A stretch of 64,000 nucleotides of DNA from Tahibacter amnicola (GCF_025398735.1 NZ_CP104694.1:5173465-5237464); one strand, 5' to 3'; counted from the first letter of the stretch, positions 44,338-53,536 are shown. Made by a program: numbers and translations. Notes: a model not told the origin generated them from the sequence alone.

Positions 44338-45132
44338 ATGAGCCCATCCATTGTCGTCAGCCGGCGCGGCCACGTGGCGGAAATCCGCCTGGCGCGTCCC
44401 GCCGTCCACAACGCCTTTGACGAACACCTGATCGCCCAGCTCACCGAGGCCCTGGCCGCCGTCGACGGGGATCCGGAAATCCGCATCGTGGTTCTGACGG
44501 GCGAAGGCGCGTCGTTCTCCGCCGGCGCCGACCTGCAATGGATGCGTTCCATGGCCGGCGCCGACGAGGCGGAGAATCGCGCCGACTCGCAGCGCCTGGC
44601 CGCGCTGATGCGCACGCTGAACTACCTGTCCAAGCCGACCATCGCGCGGGTCAACGGCGCCGCCTACGGCGGCGGCGTCGGCCTGATCGCCTGCTGCGAC
44701 ATCGCGGTCGGTGTGGAAGGGGCCAAGTTCTCGCTGTCGGAAGTGAAACTGGGCCTGGTACCCGCCGTCATCTCACCCTATGTCGTGGCGGCCATCGGCG
44801 CCCGTCAGGCACGGCGCTGGTTCGTCACCGGCGAGGTGTTTGACGCCGCGCAGGCGCAGCGTCTGGGCCTGCTGCATGAAGTGGTCAAGCCCGAGGCCCT
44901 GGATGAAGCCGTTGACCGCCTGGTTCACTGGCTGGGCAAGGGCGGTCCGCGCGCCCAGGCGGAAGCCAAGGCGCTGGCCCTGCGCATCGGCGGGATGCAG
45001 TCGGAAGAACAGCAGGCCACCGATCTGGAAAATGCCGCGCTGATCGCGCGGCTGCGCGTATCCGCCGAAGGCCAGCATGGTCTTTCGGCGTTTTTGGAAA
45101 AACGGGCCCCGGACTGGGCCAAGGAGAACTGA
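44338..45132 (+). CDS. liuC: Enoyl-CoA hydratase/isomerase family protein, probably methylglutaconyl-CoA hydratase
   Basis: The 264-residue crotonase-fold enzyme has ATG 44338 with GGAGG six bases upstream. Visible motifs are GEGASFSAGADLQWM (oxyanion hole) and VNGAAYGGGVGLIACCDIAV with the EVKLGLVPAVISPYV block, where the hydratase Glu is expected. The gene starts a run with a biotin carboxylase subunit and HMG-CoA lyase, which is the leucine/isovalerate (liu) pathway; hydration of 3-methylglutaconyl-CoA to HMG-CoA is the matching step. The substrate is inferred from context. Partners liuA and liuB are not in the window. Confidence 0.85.
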   Translation: MSPSIVVSRRGHVAEIRLARPAVHNAFDEHLIAQLTEALAAVDGDPEIRIVVLTGEGASFSAGADLQWMRSMAGADEAENRADSQRLAALMRTLNYLSKPTIARVNGAAYGGGVGLIACCDIAVGVEGAKFSLSEVKLGLVPAVISPYVVAAIGARQARRWFVTGEVFDAAQAQRLGLLHEVVKPEALDEAVDRLVHWLGKGGPRAQAEAKALALRIGGMQSEEQQATDLENAALIARLRVSAEGQHGLSAFLEKRAPDWAKEN

Positions 45133-45133
45133 C

Positions 45134-45523
45134 ATGCTCGACCACATTGGTTTCAAGGTTGCCGACTTTGCAAAGAGCCGCGCGTTCTACACCCGCGTGC
45201 TGGCCACGCTCGGCTACGGCGAAGTGCTGGATGTCACGCCGGAGATGACCGGCACGGATACACACCATCTGGGCTATGGCAAGGATGGCAACCCGACGTT
45301 CTGGATCAGCACCGGCAATACGCCGCCGACCGGCCTGCACGTCGCCTTCGTCGCGCCGAACCGCGCCGCCATCGACGCCTTCCATCGTGAAGCGCTCGCC
45401 GCCGGCGCCACCGACAACGGTGGTCCGGGACTGCGCCCGCACTATCACCCGACCTACTACGCCGCCTTTGTTCTGGATCCGGATGGCGTGAACATCGAAG
45501 CCGTCTGCCACGCGCCAGAATAA
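45134..45523 (+). CDS. VOC (glyoxalase/dioxygenase fold) family protein
   Basis: The 129-residue product starts MLDHIGFKVADFAKSRAFY, the usual VOC N-terminus with a metal-site His at position 4. Later parts read TGLHVAFVAPNRAAIDAFH and YAAFVLDPDGVNIEAVCH, which hold the second His and Glu ligands. The fold covers glyoxalases, extradiol dioxygenases and resistance proteins, so the reaction is not known. It lies one base after liuC with AAGGAG seven bases before its ATG, so it belongs to the operon. It might act on a side product of acyl-CoA breakdown, which is speculation. Confidence 0.8.
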   Translation: MLDHIGFKVADFAKSRAFYTRVLATLGYGEVLDVTPEMTGTDTHHLGYGKDGNPTFWISTGNTPPTGLHVAFVAPNRAAIDAFHREALAAGATDNGGPGLRPHYHPTYYAAFVLDPDGVNIEAVCHAPE

Positions 45524-45548
45524 GCGGACAAGTGGCCAGCGCACCGCC

Positions 45549-45564
45549 GCCGCCGCGCGGCGGC
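45549..45564 (+). repeat. GC-rich palindrome between the VOC gene and liuD
   Basis: A perfect 16-base palindrome of GCC/GGC units lies in the 68-base gap between the two genes and ends 27 bases before the liuD start. In RNA it would form a 6-bp hairpin with a GCGC loop. It could tune expression inside the operon; there is no U-tract for termination. Confidence 0.35.
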
Positions 45565-45591
45565 CTCCATGGATCAGCAGGAAGGCGAATA

Positions 45592-47607
45592 ATGCAGGGT
45601 TTGTTCAAAAAGGTACTGATCGCCAATCGCGGCGAGATCGCCTGCCGGGTCATCCGCACGTGTCGCCGGCTGGGCATCGGCACCGTGGCCGTCTATTCCG
45701 AAGCGGATGCGACGGCGCAGCATGTCCGCCAGGCCGACGAGGCCTGGCCGATCGGCGGAAGCCGCCCGGCGGAATCGTATCTGTGCGGCGACAAGATCCT
45801 CGCGGTCGCCAAGGCCAGCGGTGCGCAGGCCATCCATCCGGGCTACGGTTTTCTATCCGAGAACGCCGATTTTGCCGAAGCGGTGGAAGCCGCCGGGCTG
45901 ACCTTCATCGGCCCCAGCGGCGCATCCATGCGCAAGATGGGGTCCAAGGCCGGCGCGAAGATCCTGATGCAGCAGCATGGTGTTCCGGTCGTCCCCGGCT
46001 ATACGGGCGAGGACCAGGACCCGGCCCTGCTGGCGCGCGAGGCCGAACGCATCGGCTTTCCGCTCATGATCAAGGCCGCGCACGGTGGCGGCGGCAAAGG
46101 CATGCGCATCGTGCGCCATGCGGGCGAGTTCGCCGCGAACCTGGAATCCTGCCAGCGCGAAGCGCGCAACGCCTTCGGCCGCGACCGCGTCCTGCTGGAG
46201 CGCTATGTGGAGAAACCGCGCCACATCGAATTCCAGGTTTTCGGCGACCGCAGCGGCAATATCATCCATTTGAACGAGCGCGAATGCTCGGCGCAGCGCC
46301 GCTACCAGAAAGTGCTGGAAGAAGCGCCCTCGCCCTTCGTCACGCCCGAGCTGCGGACACGCATGGGTGATGCCGCGATCGCGGCGGCCCGGGCAATCGA
46401 CTACGCCAACGCCGGTACTGTCGAGTTCATCGTGGGACAAGGCGGCGATTTCTACTTCATGGAAATCAATACGCGCCTGCAGGTCGAGCACCCGGTCACC
46501 GAGCTGACCCTGAATCTTGATCTGGTCGAACTGCAGCTGCGCGTGGCCGCCGGCGAACCGCTGCCGGCCTCGCTGATCCGCAACAAGTCGGTACCGGCGG
46601 ATGGTCACGCCATCGAACTGCGCCTGTACGCGGAAGATCCCTCGCAGAATTTCCTGCCCGGCTCGGGCCGCCTGACCCGCCTACGCCTGCCCGAGCCCTC
46701 GCGTCACGTGCGCATCGACGGCGGCGTGATCGAAGGCGACACGGTCACGATCTTCTACGATCCGATGATCGCCAAGCTGATCGTCTGGGACCGCACGCGC
46801 GCCGACGCGCTGCAGCGCATGCGCGAAGCGCTGGCATCGACGCAGATCACGGGGCCCAAGTCCAACGTGGAATTCCTCGAACGCCTGGTCCGGCATCCGG
46901 CCGTCACGGACGGCACCATCGATACGGGCTACCTGGACCGGCATCTGGACGAATTTCTGCCTCAACCGGGCGCGACGGATGCGCGCCTGCTGGCCGCCGC
47001 CGCGTCAATCGTGCTGCTGGACCAGGAGCGCAAGGCCACGGCCACACCGGGCGCAGCCGCGGACCCGCACTCCCCCTGGAACAGCGCCGATGGCTGGCGC
47101 CTGGGGCATCCGGGCAAGCGCGTGGTGGTGCTGGTCTGCGCCGGCGAAACCATTGAAATCGCTGCTCACGGCGCGGCTGGCCGCTACACTTTTGATATCG
47201 GCAGCACACGCCTGGAAGTACGCCATGCGCATTGGCAGGAATCGGCCTTCAGTGCCGAGATCGACGGCGCCGCGCAGCGCCTGCATGCCACGGCGGATGC
47301 GAACCAGGTCGTCCTGCACGACGGCACGACGCGCCACAGCTTCGAGCGCGTCCAGGCCTTCGCCTACACCGCCACGGGCGGCGGCGGCGGAGACCGGGTG
47401 GCCGCGCCGATGCCCGGCCGCATCGTGCTGACCAAGGTCAACGCGGGGGATGCGGTCATCGAAGGCCAGGAACTGATCATCATGGAAGCGATGAAGATGG
47501 AGATCGCCCTGCGCGCACCACGGGCCGGCGTGATTGCCGCCCTGCAGGCGCAGGCCGGTGATTTCGTCGATGCAGACGCCATATTGGTCCGACTGGAGGC
47601 TCAATGA
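45592..47607 (+). CDS. liuD: Acyl-CoA carboxylase biotin-containing subunit, probably methylcrotonyl-CoA carboxylase
   Basis: The 671-residue product has the biotin carboxylase domain (LIANRGEIACRVIRTCRRLGIG; ATP-grasp loop AHGGGGKGMRIV; FMEINTRLQVEHPVTE) over residues 1-450. A middle BT-type linker and a C-terminal biotinyl domain follow, with the biotinylated Lys in IMEAMKMEIALRAP. It carboxylates biotin with bicarbonate and ATP for transfer to 3-methylcrotonyl-CoA in leucine breakdown. The choice over propionyl- or geranyl-CoA carboxylase rests on the neighbours liuC and liuE. The transferase subunit (liuB) is not in the window. ATG 45592 has AGGAAGG upstream. Confidence 0.9.
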   Translation: MQGLFKKVLIANRGEIACRVIRTCRRLGIGTVAVYSEADATAQHVRQADEAWPIGGSRPAESYLCGDKILAVAKASGAQAIHPGYGFLSENADFAEAVEAAGLTFIGPSGASMRKMGSKAGAKILMQQHGVPVVPGYTGEDQDPALLAREAERIGFPLMIKAAHGGGGKGMRIVRHAGEFAANLESCQREARNAFGRDRVLLERYVEKPRHIEFQVFGDRSGNIIHLNERECSAQRRYQKVLEEAPSPFVTPELRTRMGDAAIAAARAIDYANAGTVEFIVGQGGDFYFMEINTRLQVEHPVTELTLNLDLVELQLRVAAGEPLPASLIRNKSVPADGHAIELRLYAEDPSQNFLPGSGRLTRLRLPEPSRHVRIDGGVIEGDTVTIFYDPMIAKLIVWDRTRADALQRMREALASTQITGPKSNVEFLERLVRHPAVTDGTIDTGYLDRHLDEFLPQPGATDARLLAAAASIVLLDQERKATATPGAAADPHSPWNSADGWRLGHPGKRVVVLVCAGETIEIAAHGAAGRYTFDIGSTRLEVRHAHWQESAFSAEIDGAAQRLHATADANQVVLHDGTTRHSFERVQAFAYTATGGGGGDRVAAPMPGRIVLTKVNAGDAVIEGQELIIMEAMKMEIALRAPRAGVIAALQAQAGDFVDADAILVRLEAQ

Positions 47608-48296
47608 ACAGCTCACTCCGCCGACTGTCCGGCTCTGGCGCGCACTGGCTGGCCGCCTGCGCCGTCGCCGCGCTGGTGCTGACGGGTTGCAGCGAAACCC
47701 GTTTCGAAGCCCCCCTGGGCGACAACATCGAAAGCTGCGACACCCGCTGGAAAGGCCTGTGGGTGCCCGACGAGGAGCCCTCGCCCGACGGCAGTGACAA
47801 CCAGGATATCAGCGCGTTCTACGTCGACCACGAGTGCCGTTTCCACGTGCTGGAACAGGCTGAACGGGGCGGGCCGCTCAAGCAGCTGCACGTGCCGGTC
47901 AACTATGTGCACGATCGCGGCAACGATTATCTCGTGGTCTCCGACGCGCAGCTCAAGGGCCTGGTCAACCTGCCCGCGCCGCATGGCATCAAGCCCACGC
48001 CGGAGAAATCCTTCTTCTTCGCCCAGTACAAGGTGCGTGGACAAACCCTGGAACTGTTCGACGTCGACAGCGAACGTGTCGCCAAGTTGATCATCGACGC
48101 CCGCTTCGAAGGCACGATCAACAAGACCGGCACCGACCTGCACGTCTACGTGCGCGGCAACCGCCAGCAGATGCTGGAAATCGTGCGCAACCACGCCATC
48201 TTCTCGACCAAGCCACTGGCGCTGCGCCGCAGTGAGCAGAGTGTCGAGGCCTTCGAGAAATCCATCCTGGCGCGCCAGCGCGGAGGACGCCGATGA
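47604..48296 (+). CDS. Lipoprotein of unknown function embedded in the liu operon
   Basis: The 230-residue product overlaps liuD at its start and liuE at its stop (ATGA at both ends). A signal peptide with lipobox LTGC (Cys about residue 29) predicts an envelope lipoprotein. The mature part has WKGLWVPDEEPSPDGSDNQ, FYVDHECRFHVLEQAE, a KSFFFAQYKVRGQTLELFDVD block and LHVYVRGNRQQMLEI. No family is recognised. An envelope protein locked between two cytosolic enzymes of leucine breakdown is unexpected, and its link to the pathway is unknown. Confidence 0.8.
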   Translation: MNSSLRRLSGSGAHWLAACAVAALVLTGCSETRFEAPLGDNIESCDTRWKGLWVPDEEPSPDGSDNQDISAFYVDHECRFHVLEQAERGGPLKQLHVPVNYVHDRGNDYLVVSDAQLKGLVNLPAPHGIKPTPEKSFFFAQYKVRGQTLELFDVDSERVAKLIIDARFEGTINKTGTDLHVYVRGNRQQMLEIVRNHAIFSTKPLALRRSEQSVEAFEKSILARQRGGRR

Positions 48297-49189
48297 GCGC
48301 GATGCCGCGGGCTGTGCGGATCGTCGAGGTAGGCCCGCGCGACGGCCTGCAGAACGAGAAAGCGATTGTTCCGGCCGCCACCAAGATCGAACTGATCAAC
48401 CGGCTGTCGGATACGGGCCTGGTATCGATCGAAGCCACCAGCTTCGTCAGCCCCAAGTGGGTGCCCCAGCTGGCAGATGCGGCGGAGGTCTATTCGTCGA
48501 TCCAGCGGCGTCCCGGCGTCAGCTATCCCGTACTGGTGCCCAACCTGCAGGGCTACGAGCGTGCCCGCGCCGTGTGCGTGGAGGAAGTCGCTGTCTTTGC
48601 CGCCGCGTCGGAAGCGTTCAGCCAGCGCAATATCAATGCCAGCATCGACGAATCGATCGAGCGCTTCCTGCCGGTGCTGGAACGTTCGCGCGAAGATCAC
48701 GTCAAGGTGCGCGGCTACGTCTCCACCGTACTGGGCTGTCCCTACCAGGGCGAGGTGCCGATCGCCGATGTGGTACGTGTTGCCCGGCGGCTGTACGAAG
48801 CCGGCTGTTACGAGATCTCGCTGGGCGACACCATCGGCATGGGTACGCCGGTGAAGGCGCGCCAGATGCTGGCCGCCGTGGCTGACGTGGTACCGATCGA
48901 TGCATTGGCCGTGCATTTCCACGATACCCGCGGGCAGGCGCTGGCGAACATCCTGGCCTGCCTGGAGCTGGGCGTGAGCGTGGTCGACGCGGCAGTCTCG
49001 GGGACGGGCGGCTGCCCCTATGCGAAGGGTGCTACGGGCAACGTGGCGAGCGAGGACGTCGTCTACATGCTGCATGGCATGGACATCGCCACGGGCGTTG
49101 ATCTCGACCGGCTGATCGCCACCGGACGCTGGTTGAGCGAACAGCTCGGCCGGGAAACCAACAGCAAGGTTGCCCGCGCCGCTGCCTGA
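48293..49189 (+). CDS. liuE: Hydroxymethylglutaryl-CoA lyase
   Basis: The 298-residue TIM-barrel enzyme splits HMG-CoA to acetyl-CoA and acetoacetate, the last step of leucine breakdown. Motifs are VEVGPRDGLQNEK at the start (metal and catalytic Arg-Asp), SFVSPKWVPQLADA, GDTIGMGTP, VHFHDTRGQALAN with the His ligands, and SGTGGCPYAKGATGN, which carries the catalytic Cys loop. ATG 48293 overlaps the stop of the lipoprotein gene. The length matches the family. Confidence 0.95.
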   Translation: MSAMPRAVRIVEVGPRDGLQNEKAIVPAATKIELINRLSDTGLVSIEATSFVSPKWVPQLADAAEVYSSIQRRPGVSYPVLVPNLQGYERARAVCVEEVAVFAAASEAFSQRNINASIDESIERFLPVLERSREDHVKVRGYVSTVLGCPYQGEVPIADVVRVARRLYEAGCYEISLGDTIGMGTPVKARQMLAAVADVVPIDALAVHFHDTRGQALANILACLELGVSVVDAAVSGTGGCPYAKGATGNVASEDVVYMLHGMDIATGVDLDRLIATGRWLSEQLGRETNSKVARAAA

Positions 49190-49360
49190 GGCCAGTGGCC
49201 GGTCCCACGCGGGTGCCGGCGCACTTCGGCCGCAGCCCTTGCGCGCCGGGCACCGCCGGCCGGTCAAAAACGGTGCCATGCCGCCTGGCGCCCGACGCCA
49301 GCGCGGAATGCCAGTGCTATGCTGGTTCCGCACACGTTCCAAGGGGCCTTGGGGGCGCGG

Positions 49361-51988
49361 ATGCGGTTGGAGTCGTTCTTGAATCACGGCGATCAGCCAC
49401 GTACGTCAGATTCGGCTGCGGATACCGCCGCGGCCGATGCACTGGTGGCTGCGCTGGACGAGATCATCGCCCGCGGCGGCGCCGACGGCCCCCTGCTGCA
49501 GACGCTCGCGCTGGCGCGTTCCACCTTGCAAGAACTGGAACACTCCACCGACAGCGTGGCCGCGCGGTATCGCAGCCTGATCAACGCCGTGCCGGATGCG
49601 GTGACGCTGCACGACGAGGAAGGCCGCATCATCGACGCCAACGAGGCCGCCTGCCGTATCTACGGTCATTCGCTGGAACAGTTGCGCCAGATGACGGTGT
49701 ACGACCTGAATCCGGACCTGCCGTCCGGTCGCATGCGCGAGGTGCTCAGCAACTTCCTGCCGGGCCACACGGTCACCGTCGAAACCACCAACCAGCGTGC
49801 CGACGGCACGCGTTTTCCGGTCGAAGTGCATTCGAACGTCTATATCGACGGCGAGGCCCGCCGGATCGTGGCAGTGGCACGCGACATCACGCACCGGCGC
49901 GAGGCCGACAAGGAATTGCGCGCCTCCGAGGCGCGTTACCGGGCCCTGCTGCAGGCCGTGGACAAAGGGGTGATGGTGCAGGACGCGCACGGCACCATCC
50001 TGTCGGTCAATCCGGCCGGCTGCCGGCTGCTCGGGCTGACCGAGACCGAGCTGACGCGGAGCGAGCCGCAGATGCTGCGGGACTGGCGCTTCGAGGATGA
50101 ACGCGGCCAGCCCTTGCCGTTTCCCGAATTGCCGGCGATGCGCGCACTGCGCCTGGGCACTGCCATCGAGAGCACCCTGGTCGGCGTATGGCTGCCGCAC
50201 CTGCGCCTGTATCGCTGGTTCAACATCAGTACCGTGCCACAGTTCCTGCCCGGCTGCGAAGAACCGTTCCAGGTGATCTCCACCTACAGCGACGTCACCG
50301 CGCTCAAGCGCGCCAGCGAGCTCTTCGACAAGACCCAGGCCCTGGCCAGTATCGGCGGCTGGGAGTACGACCCGGGCGAAGAACAGCTGTTCTGGACCGA
50401 GGAGATGTACCGCATCCACGACCTGCCCAATGGCAGCACGGTCAGCGTGACGCGGGCTTTGAGCTTCTTCAGTGACGATGACCGCACACGCATGCAGCAG
50501 GCCATGGCGGCCGCGAAATCCGGCCAGCCATTCGACCTGGAACTACCGATGACCAGCGCCATCGGCCGGCGTCGCTGGGTGCGCATCCAGGGGGCGCCGC
50601 TGTTCCGTCACGGCCAGATCCACGGCGTGGGCGGAACCCTGCAGGACATCACCGACCGCAAGCTCAATGAAGAAGAGCTCAAACGCCAGGCACGCACCGA
50701 TGTCCTCACGGGATTGGCCAACCGCGGATGCCTGATCGGCGAGATCGAGAAGGCCATCGCCGCGGCGCGCCCTTATCGCGGGCCGTCCGTGCTGTATGTG
50801 GACCTGGACCGGTTCAAGGTCGTCAACGACATGCTCGGCCATGCTGCCGGCGACGTGCTGCTGACGGCCGCGGCCGAACGCCTGCGCTCGATCGCCGCCG
50901 ACCAGGCCTTTGCGGCACGTTTTGCCGGTGACGCCTTCGTACTGCTGCTGCCCAGCCTGGACGATACCGGCGTCGCGCAACGCCTGGCCGAACGGGTCAC
51001 GACCGCGTTCACCGAACCGTTCCGGCACGCGGACGAGGAGCTGGTGGTGACCGTGTCCGTGGGAATCGCGCGCTATCCGGAAGATGGCACCACGGCGCAG
51101 CAGCTGATCAATCATGCCGACGCCGCGGTGCACGAAGCCAAGCGCCGCGGACGCAACACCTGGCAGATGTTCAACCCCGTCCTGGCGCGCAACCTGTCCG
51201 ACCGGCTGCTGATCGAATCACAGCTGCGCCGCGCGCTGGAGAACGGCGAGTTCCACCTGGAATATCAACCCACGATCGAGCTGGCGACCAACCGTATCGT
51301 TGCGGCCGAAGCCCTGCTGCGATGGAACAATCGCCATCTCGGGCGGATCGGACCCGCCGCGTTCATTCCCCACGCGGAGAATTCCGGCGACATCGTACCC
51401 ATCGGCGCCTGGGTGATCCGCGAGGCCTGCCGGCAACTGCGCGCCTGGCGCAATGCCGGCCTGCCGGTGCTGCGCATCGCAACCAATGTGTCCTACCGCC
51501 AGTTTCTCAACGAAAGTCTCGCTGAAACCGTCCGCGCAGCACTCAATGAATTCGATATCGCCGGCGCCAGCCTTGAGCTGGAGATGACCGAACGCGTGCT
51601 GATCGACGACATCCCCGACACCCAGGACACCCTCGCCGCCCTGCGCGGCTTCGGCGTGTGCCTGACCATCGACGATTTCGGCGAAGGCTATTCGGCCCTC
51701 AACTACCTGCGTCGACTGCCGATCGACGGCATCAAGATCAGCCATACCTTCATGCAGGGCATTCCGACCCACCGCGCCGATTCGGCGATCTGCGATGCCA
51801 TCATCCGCATCGCCCAGGGACTGGGGCTGTCAGTGACTGCCGAGGGCGTCGAAAACGAAGACCAGCAGCGCTTTCTGGTGGATCGGGGCACCCCGCTGGC
51901 ACAGGGTCACCTGTTCAGTCAGCCGCTGCCGGCGGCGGCATTCGCCGAATTCTTCACCCAATGGAATACGCGCCGGCCCGAGCGCTGA
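49361..51988 (+). CDS. PAS-PAS-PAS-GGDEF-EAL signalling protein, probably a c-di-GMP phosphodiesterase
   Basis: The product has about 875 residues from ATG 49361; ATG 49319 would add 14 and neither start has a clear ribosome site. Three PAS-type sensor segments occupy about residues 60-445 (DAVTLHDEEGRIIDANEAA; GVMVQDAHGTILSVNPAG; SIGGWEYDPGEEQ). The GGDEF domain has the RLANRG-type start but its signature is AGDAF (in RFAGDAFVLLL), so cyclase activity is unlikely. The EAL domain looks complete: AAEALLRW, NVSYRQF, LEMTERVLIDD, TIDDFGEGYSAL and TAEGVENEDQ. It should break down c-di-GMP in response to a PAS signal. There is no membrane segment. Confidence 0.9.
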   Translation: MRLESFLNHGDQPRTSDSAADTAAADALVAALDEIIARGGADGPLLQTLALARSTLQELEHSTDSVAARYRSLINAVPDAVTLHDEEGRIIDANEAACRIYGHSLEQLRQMTVYDLNPDLPSGRMREVLSNFLPGHTVTVETTNQRADGTRFPVEVHSNVYIDGEARRIVAVARDITHRREADKELRASEARYRALLQAVDKGVMVQDAHGTILSVNPAGCRLLGLTETELTRSEPQMLRDWRFEDERGQPLPFPELPAMRALRLGTAIESTLVGVWLPHLRLYRWFNISTVPQFLPGCEEPFQVISTYSDVTALKRASELFDKTQALASIGGWEYDPGEEQLFWTEEMYRIHDLPNGSTVSVTRALSFFSDDDRTRMQQAMAAAKSGQPFDLELPMTSAIGRRRWVRIQGAPLFRHGQIHGVGGTLQDITDRKLNEEELKRQARTDVLTGLANRGCLIGEIEKAIAAARPYRGPSVLYVDLDRFKVVNDMLGHAAGDVLLTAAAERLRSIAADQAFAARFAGDAFVLLLPSLDDTGVAQRLAERVTTAFTEPFRHADEELVVTVSVGIARYPEDGTTAQQLINHADAAVHEAKRRGRNTWQMFNPVLARNLSDRLLIESQLRRALENGEFHLEYQPTIELATNRIVAAEALLRWNNRHLGRIGPAAFIPHAENSGDIVPIGAWVIREACRQLRAWRNAGLPVLRIATNVSYRQFLNESLAETVRAALNEFDIAGASLELEMTERVLIDDIPDTQDTLAALRGFGVCLTIDDFGEGYSALNYLRRLPIDGIKISHTFMQGIPTHRADSAICDAIIRIAQGLGLSVTAEGVENEDQQRFLVDRGTPLAQGHLFSQPLPAAAFAEFFTQWNTRRPER

Positions 51989-52072
51989 CTGCACCGCGCA
52001 TCGGCTGCACCGGCAGCCCCAGCCAGCGGCGCAGCTGCTACCATCCCGGCGGACCTTCGAGAGGATCTGCGC

Positions 52073-52882
52073 GTGCCGGCCCGACTTGCTCCTGATCAAT
52101 CCCGCGGTTTCCTGGTCGCCATCGGCATCTGGGCAGGACTGGACAAAGAACAGCGCGTGGCGCGACGTCTGCTGGCGATCTGCTCGCAGCGCGCCCAGGT
52201 GACCCTGGTGCTGGCGGGAGAACTGGATTCGCACGGCCTGGACGAACTGGAAAGCAACCTGCTGGCGTTGGGTGCCGGTGGAGTACGCCGCTTGCACCTG
52301 ACCTCCCGCGCTGATGCCGAACGCCCGGAAACGGTCACCGCGATCGAAAGTTCTGACCTGATCGTGCTGGCCACCATCCATCCGCTCAAGCTCACCACCC
52401 TCATCGGCGGCACCACGCTGGCCAAACTGCTCCGGCGCCGCAACGCCGACGGCATTGCCATCGCCGGCATGGGACCCGGCGCCGCCGCCATCACCGAACA
52501 CATGCTCGCCGGTGGCGATCCCGGCATCACCCCACGCATCGGTGGCGTCACACTGGCGCCGGGACTGGGCCTGACCAACCGCGTGGTCATCGACCAGGGC
52601 GGCGCCGCCAGCGACCGCATCGGCCGCCTGCTCGGCGCCCTGGCGCTCAATCCCTTCGCGCTGGGCCTGGGCCTGGACGCCGACACCGCGGCCGTGATCG
52701 GGCCGGACAACGTGATGGAAGTGGTCGGTCACGGCGGGGTCACGCTGGTGGATCCACGGGATGTCGGGCCGTCCAATATCACCGAGGCCGGCCCCCAGGC
52801 GCCGATCTCGATCACCAACCTGCGCCTGCACGTGCTGGTCCATGGCACGCGCTACGACCTGGATTTCCGCCGTCCGTTGTAA
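52073..52882 (+). CDS. Cyanophycinase-like (peptidase S51) protein lacking the catalytic motifs
   Basis: The 269-residue product starts with GTG 52073 (AGAGGA upstream). The C-terminal half follows cyanophycinase closely: EHMLAGG, GGVTLAPGLGLTNRVVIDQ, SDRIGRLLGALALNPFALGLGLDADTA, VVGHGGVTLVD and the ISITNLRLHVL end. In active enzymes the nucleophile sits in GTSAGA; here the matching place reads GMGPGAAA, so the Ser is missing. The upstream GGGDQ-type motif is also replaced (LATIHPL). It is therefore unlikely to hydrolyse beta-Asp-Arg. No cyanophycin synthetase is nearby. It may be a binding or regulatory relative, but no function can be given. Confidence 0.75.
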   Translation: MPARLAPDQSRGFLVAIGIWAGLDKEQRVARRLLAICSQRAQVTLVLAGELDSHGLDELESNLLALGAGGVRRLHLTSRADAERPETVTAIESSDLIVLATIHPLKLTTLIGGTTLAKLLRRRNADGIAIAGMGPGAAAITEHMLAGGDPGITPRIGGVTLAPGLGLTNRVVIDQGGAASDRIGRLLGALALNPFALGLGLDADTAAVIGPDNVMEVVGHGGVTLVDPRDVGPSNITEAGPQAPISITNLRLHVLVHGTRYDLDFRRPL

Positions 52883-52950
52883 CGCCCGGCGGCTGGCTCC
52901 TTCCCAACCCCGACCGATGCCCGCACGCCGGGCTCCGCGACACTGCCCGC

Positions 52951-53442
52951 ATGAACGAACCCGCTTTCCACATTCGCCCCATCGAACTGCGCGACAATCC
53001 GGCGATGGCGCGCATCATCCGCCAGGTCATGCCTGAGTTCGGCGCGGATGGCCCCGGCTTCGCGATCAACGATGCGGAGGTTGACACCATGGCCCAGGCC
53101 TACGCGATTCCCGGTGCGGCCTATTTCGTCGTCGAACGCGACGGCGAGGTGCTCGGCGGTGGCGGCGTCGCGGCACTGATCGGCGGCGATGCGGACGTTT
53201 GTGAACTACGCAAAATGTATTTTCTTCCCGCACTGCGCGGCCTGGGCGCCGGCAAGGCGCTGATCAACCAGTGCCTCGACGCTGCGCGGACGCTGGGGTA
53301 CCGGCGCTGCTATCTGGAAACCCTCACCGGCATGGACGCGGCGCAGTCGCTATACCGCGCCATGGGGTTCGCGCAGATCTGCGCGCCGATGGGCGGCACC
53401 GGCCATTTCAGCTGCGACCGGTTCTTCCTGCGCGACCTGTAG
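52951..53442 (+). CDS. GNAT family N-acetyltransferase
   Basis: The 163-residue product has the GNAT pattern: FHIRPIELRDNPAMARIIRQ at the start, VLGGGGVAAL in beta-4, and LRKMYFLPALRGLGAGKALINQCL, with the R-G-x-G-x-G acetyl-CoA loop. YLETLTGMDAAQSLYRAMGF follows as the C-terminal motif. It transfers an acetyl group from acetyl-CoA to an amine, but the acceptor is unknown. No strong ribosome site is seen before the ATG. It is followed by a promoter-like element and then the SDR gene. Confidence 0.88.
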   Translation: MNEPAFHIRPIELRDNPAMARIIRQVMPEFGADGPGFAINDAEVDTMAQAYAIPGAAYFVVERDGEVLGGGGVAALIGGDADVCELRKMYFLPALRGLGAGKALINQCLDAARTLGYRRCYLETLTGMDAAQSLYRAMGFAQICAPMGGTGHFSCDRFFLRDL

Positions 53443-53483
53443 CGGCAGGAAGACCCCTACGGCATCGCAGCCCGCCGACCGGC

Positions 53484-53517
53484 TACAATGGCGGTTTTCG
53501 CAGCCCGCCCGGGCTGC
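53484..53517 (+). promoter_or_regulatory. Possible -10 element and leader hairpin of the SDR gene
   Basis: TACAAT (53484-53489) lies 48 bases before the ATG at 53537. Just after the likely start point GCAGCCC and GGGCTGC form a 7-bp hairpin (53500-53517), then GGGAGGAC is the ribosome site. No clear -35 hexamer is visible. Confidence 0.4.
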
Positions 53518-53536
53518 GCCGTCTCGGGAGGACTCC

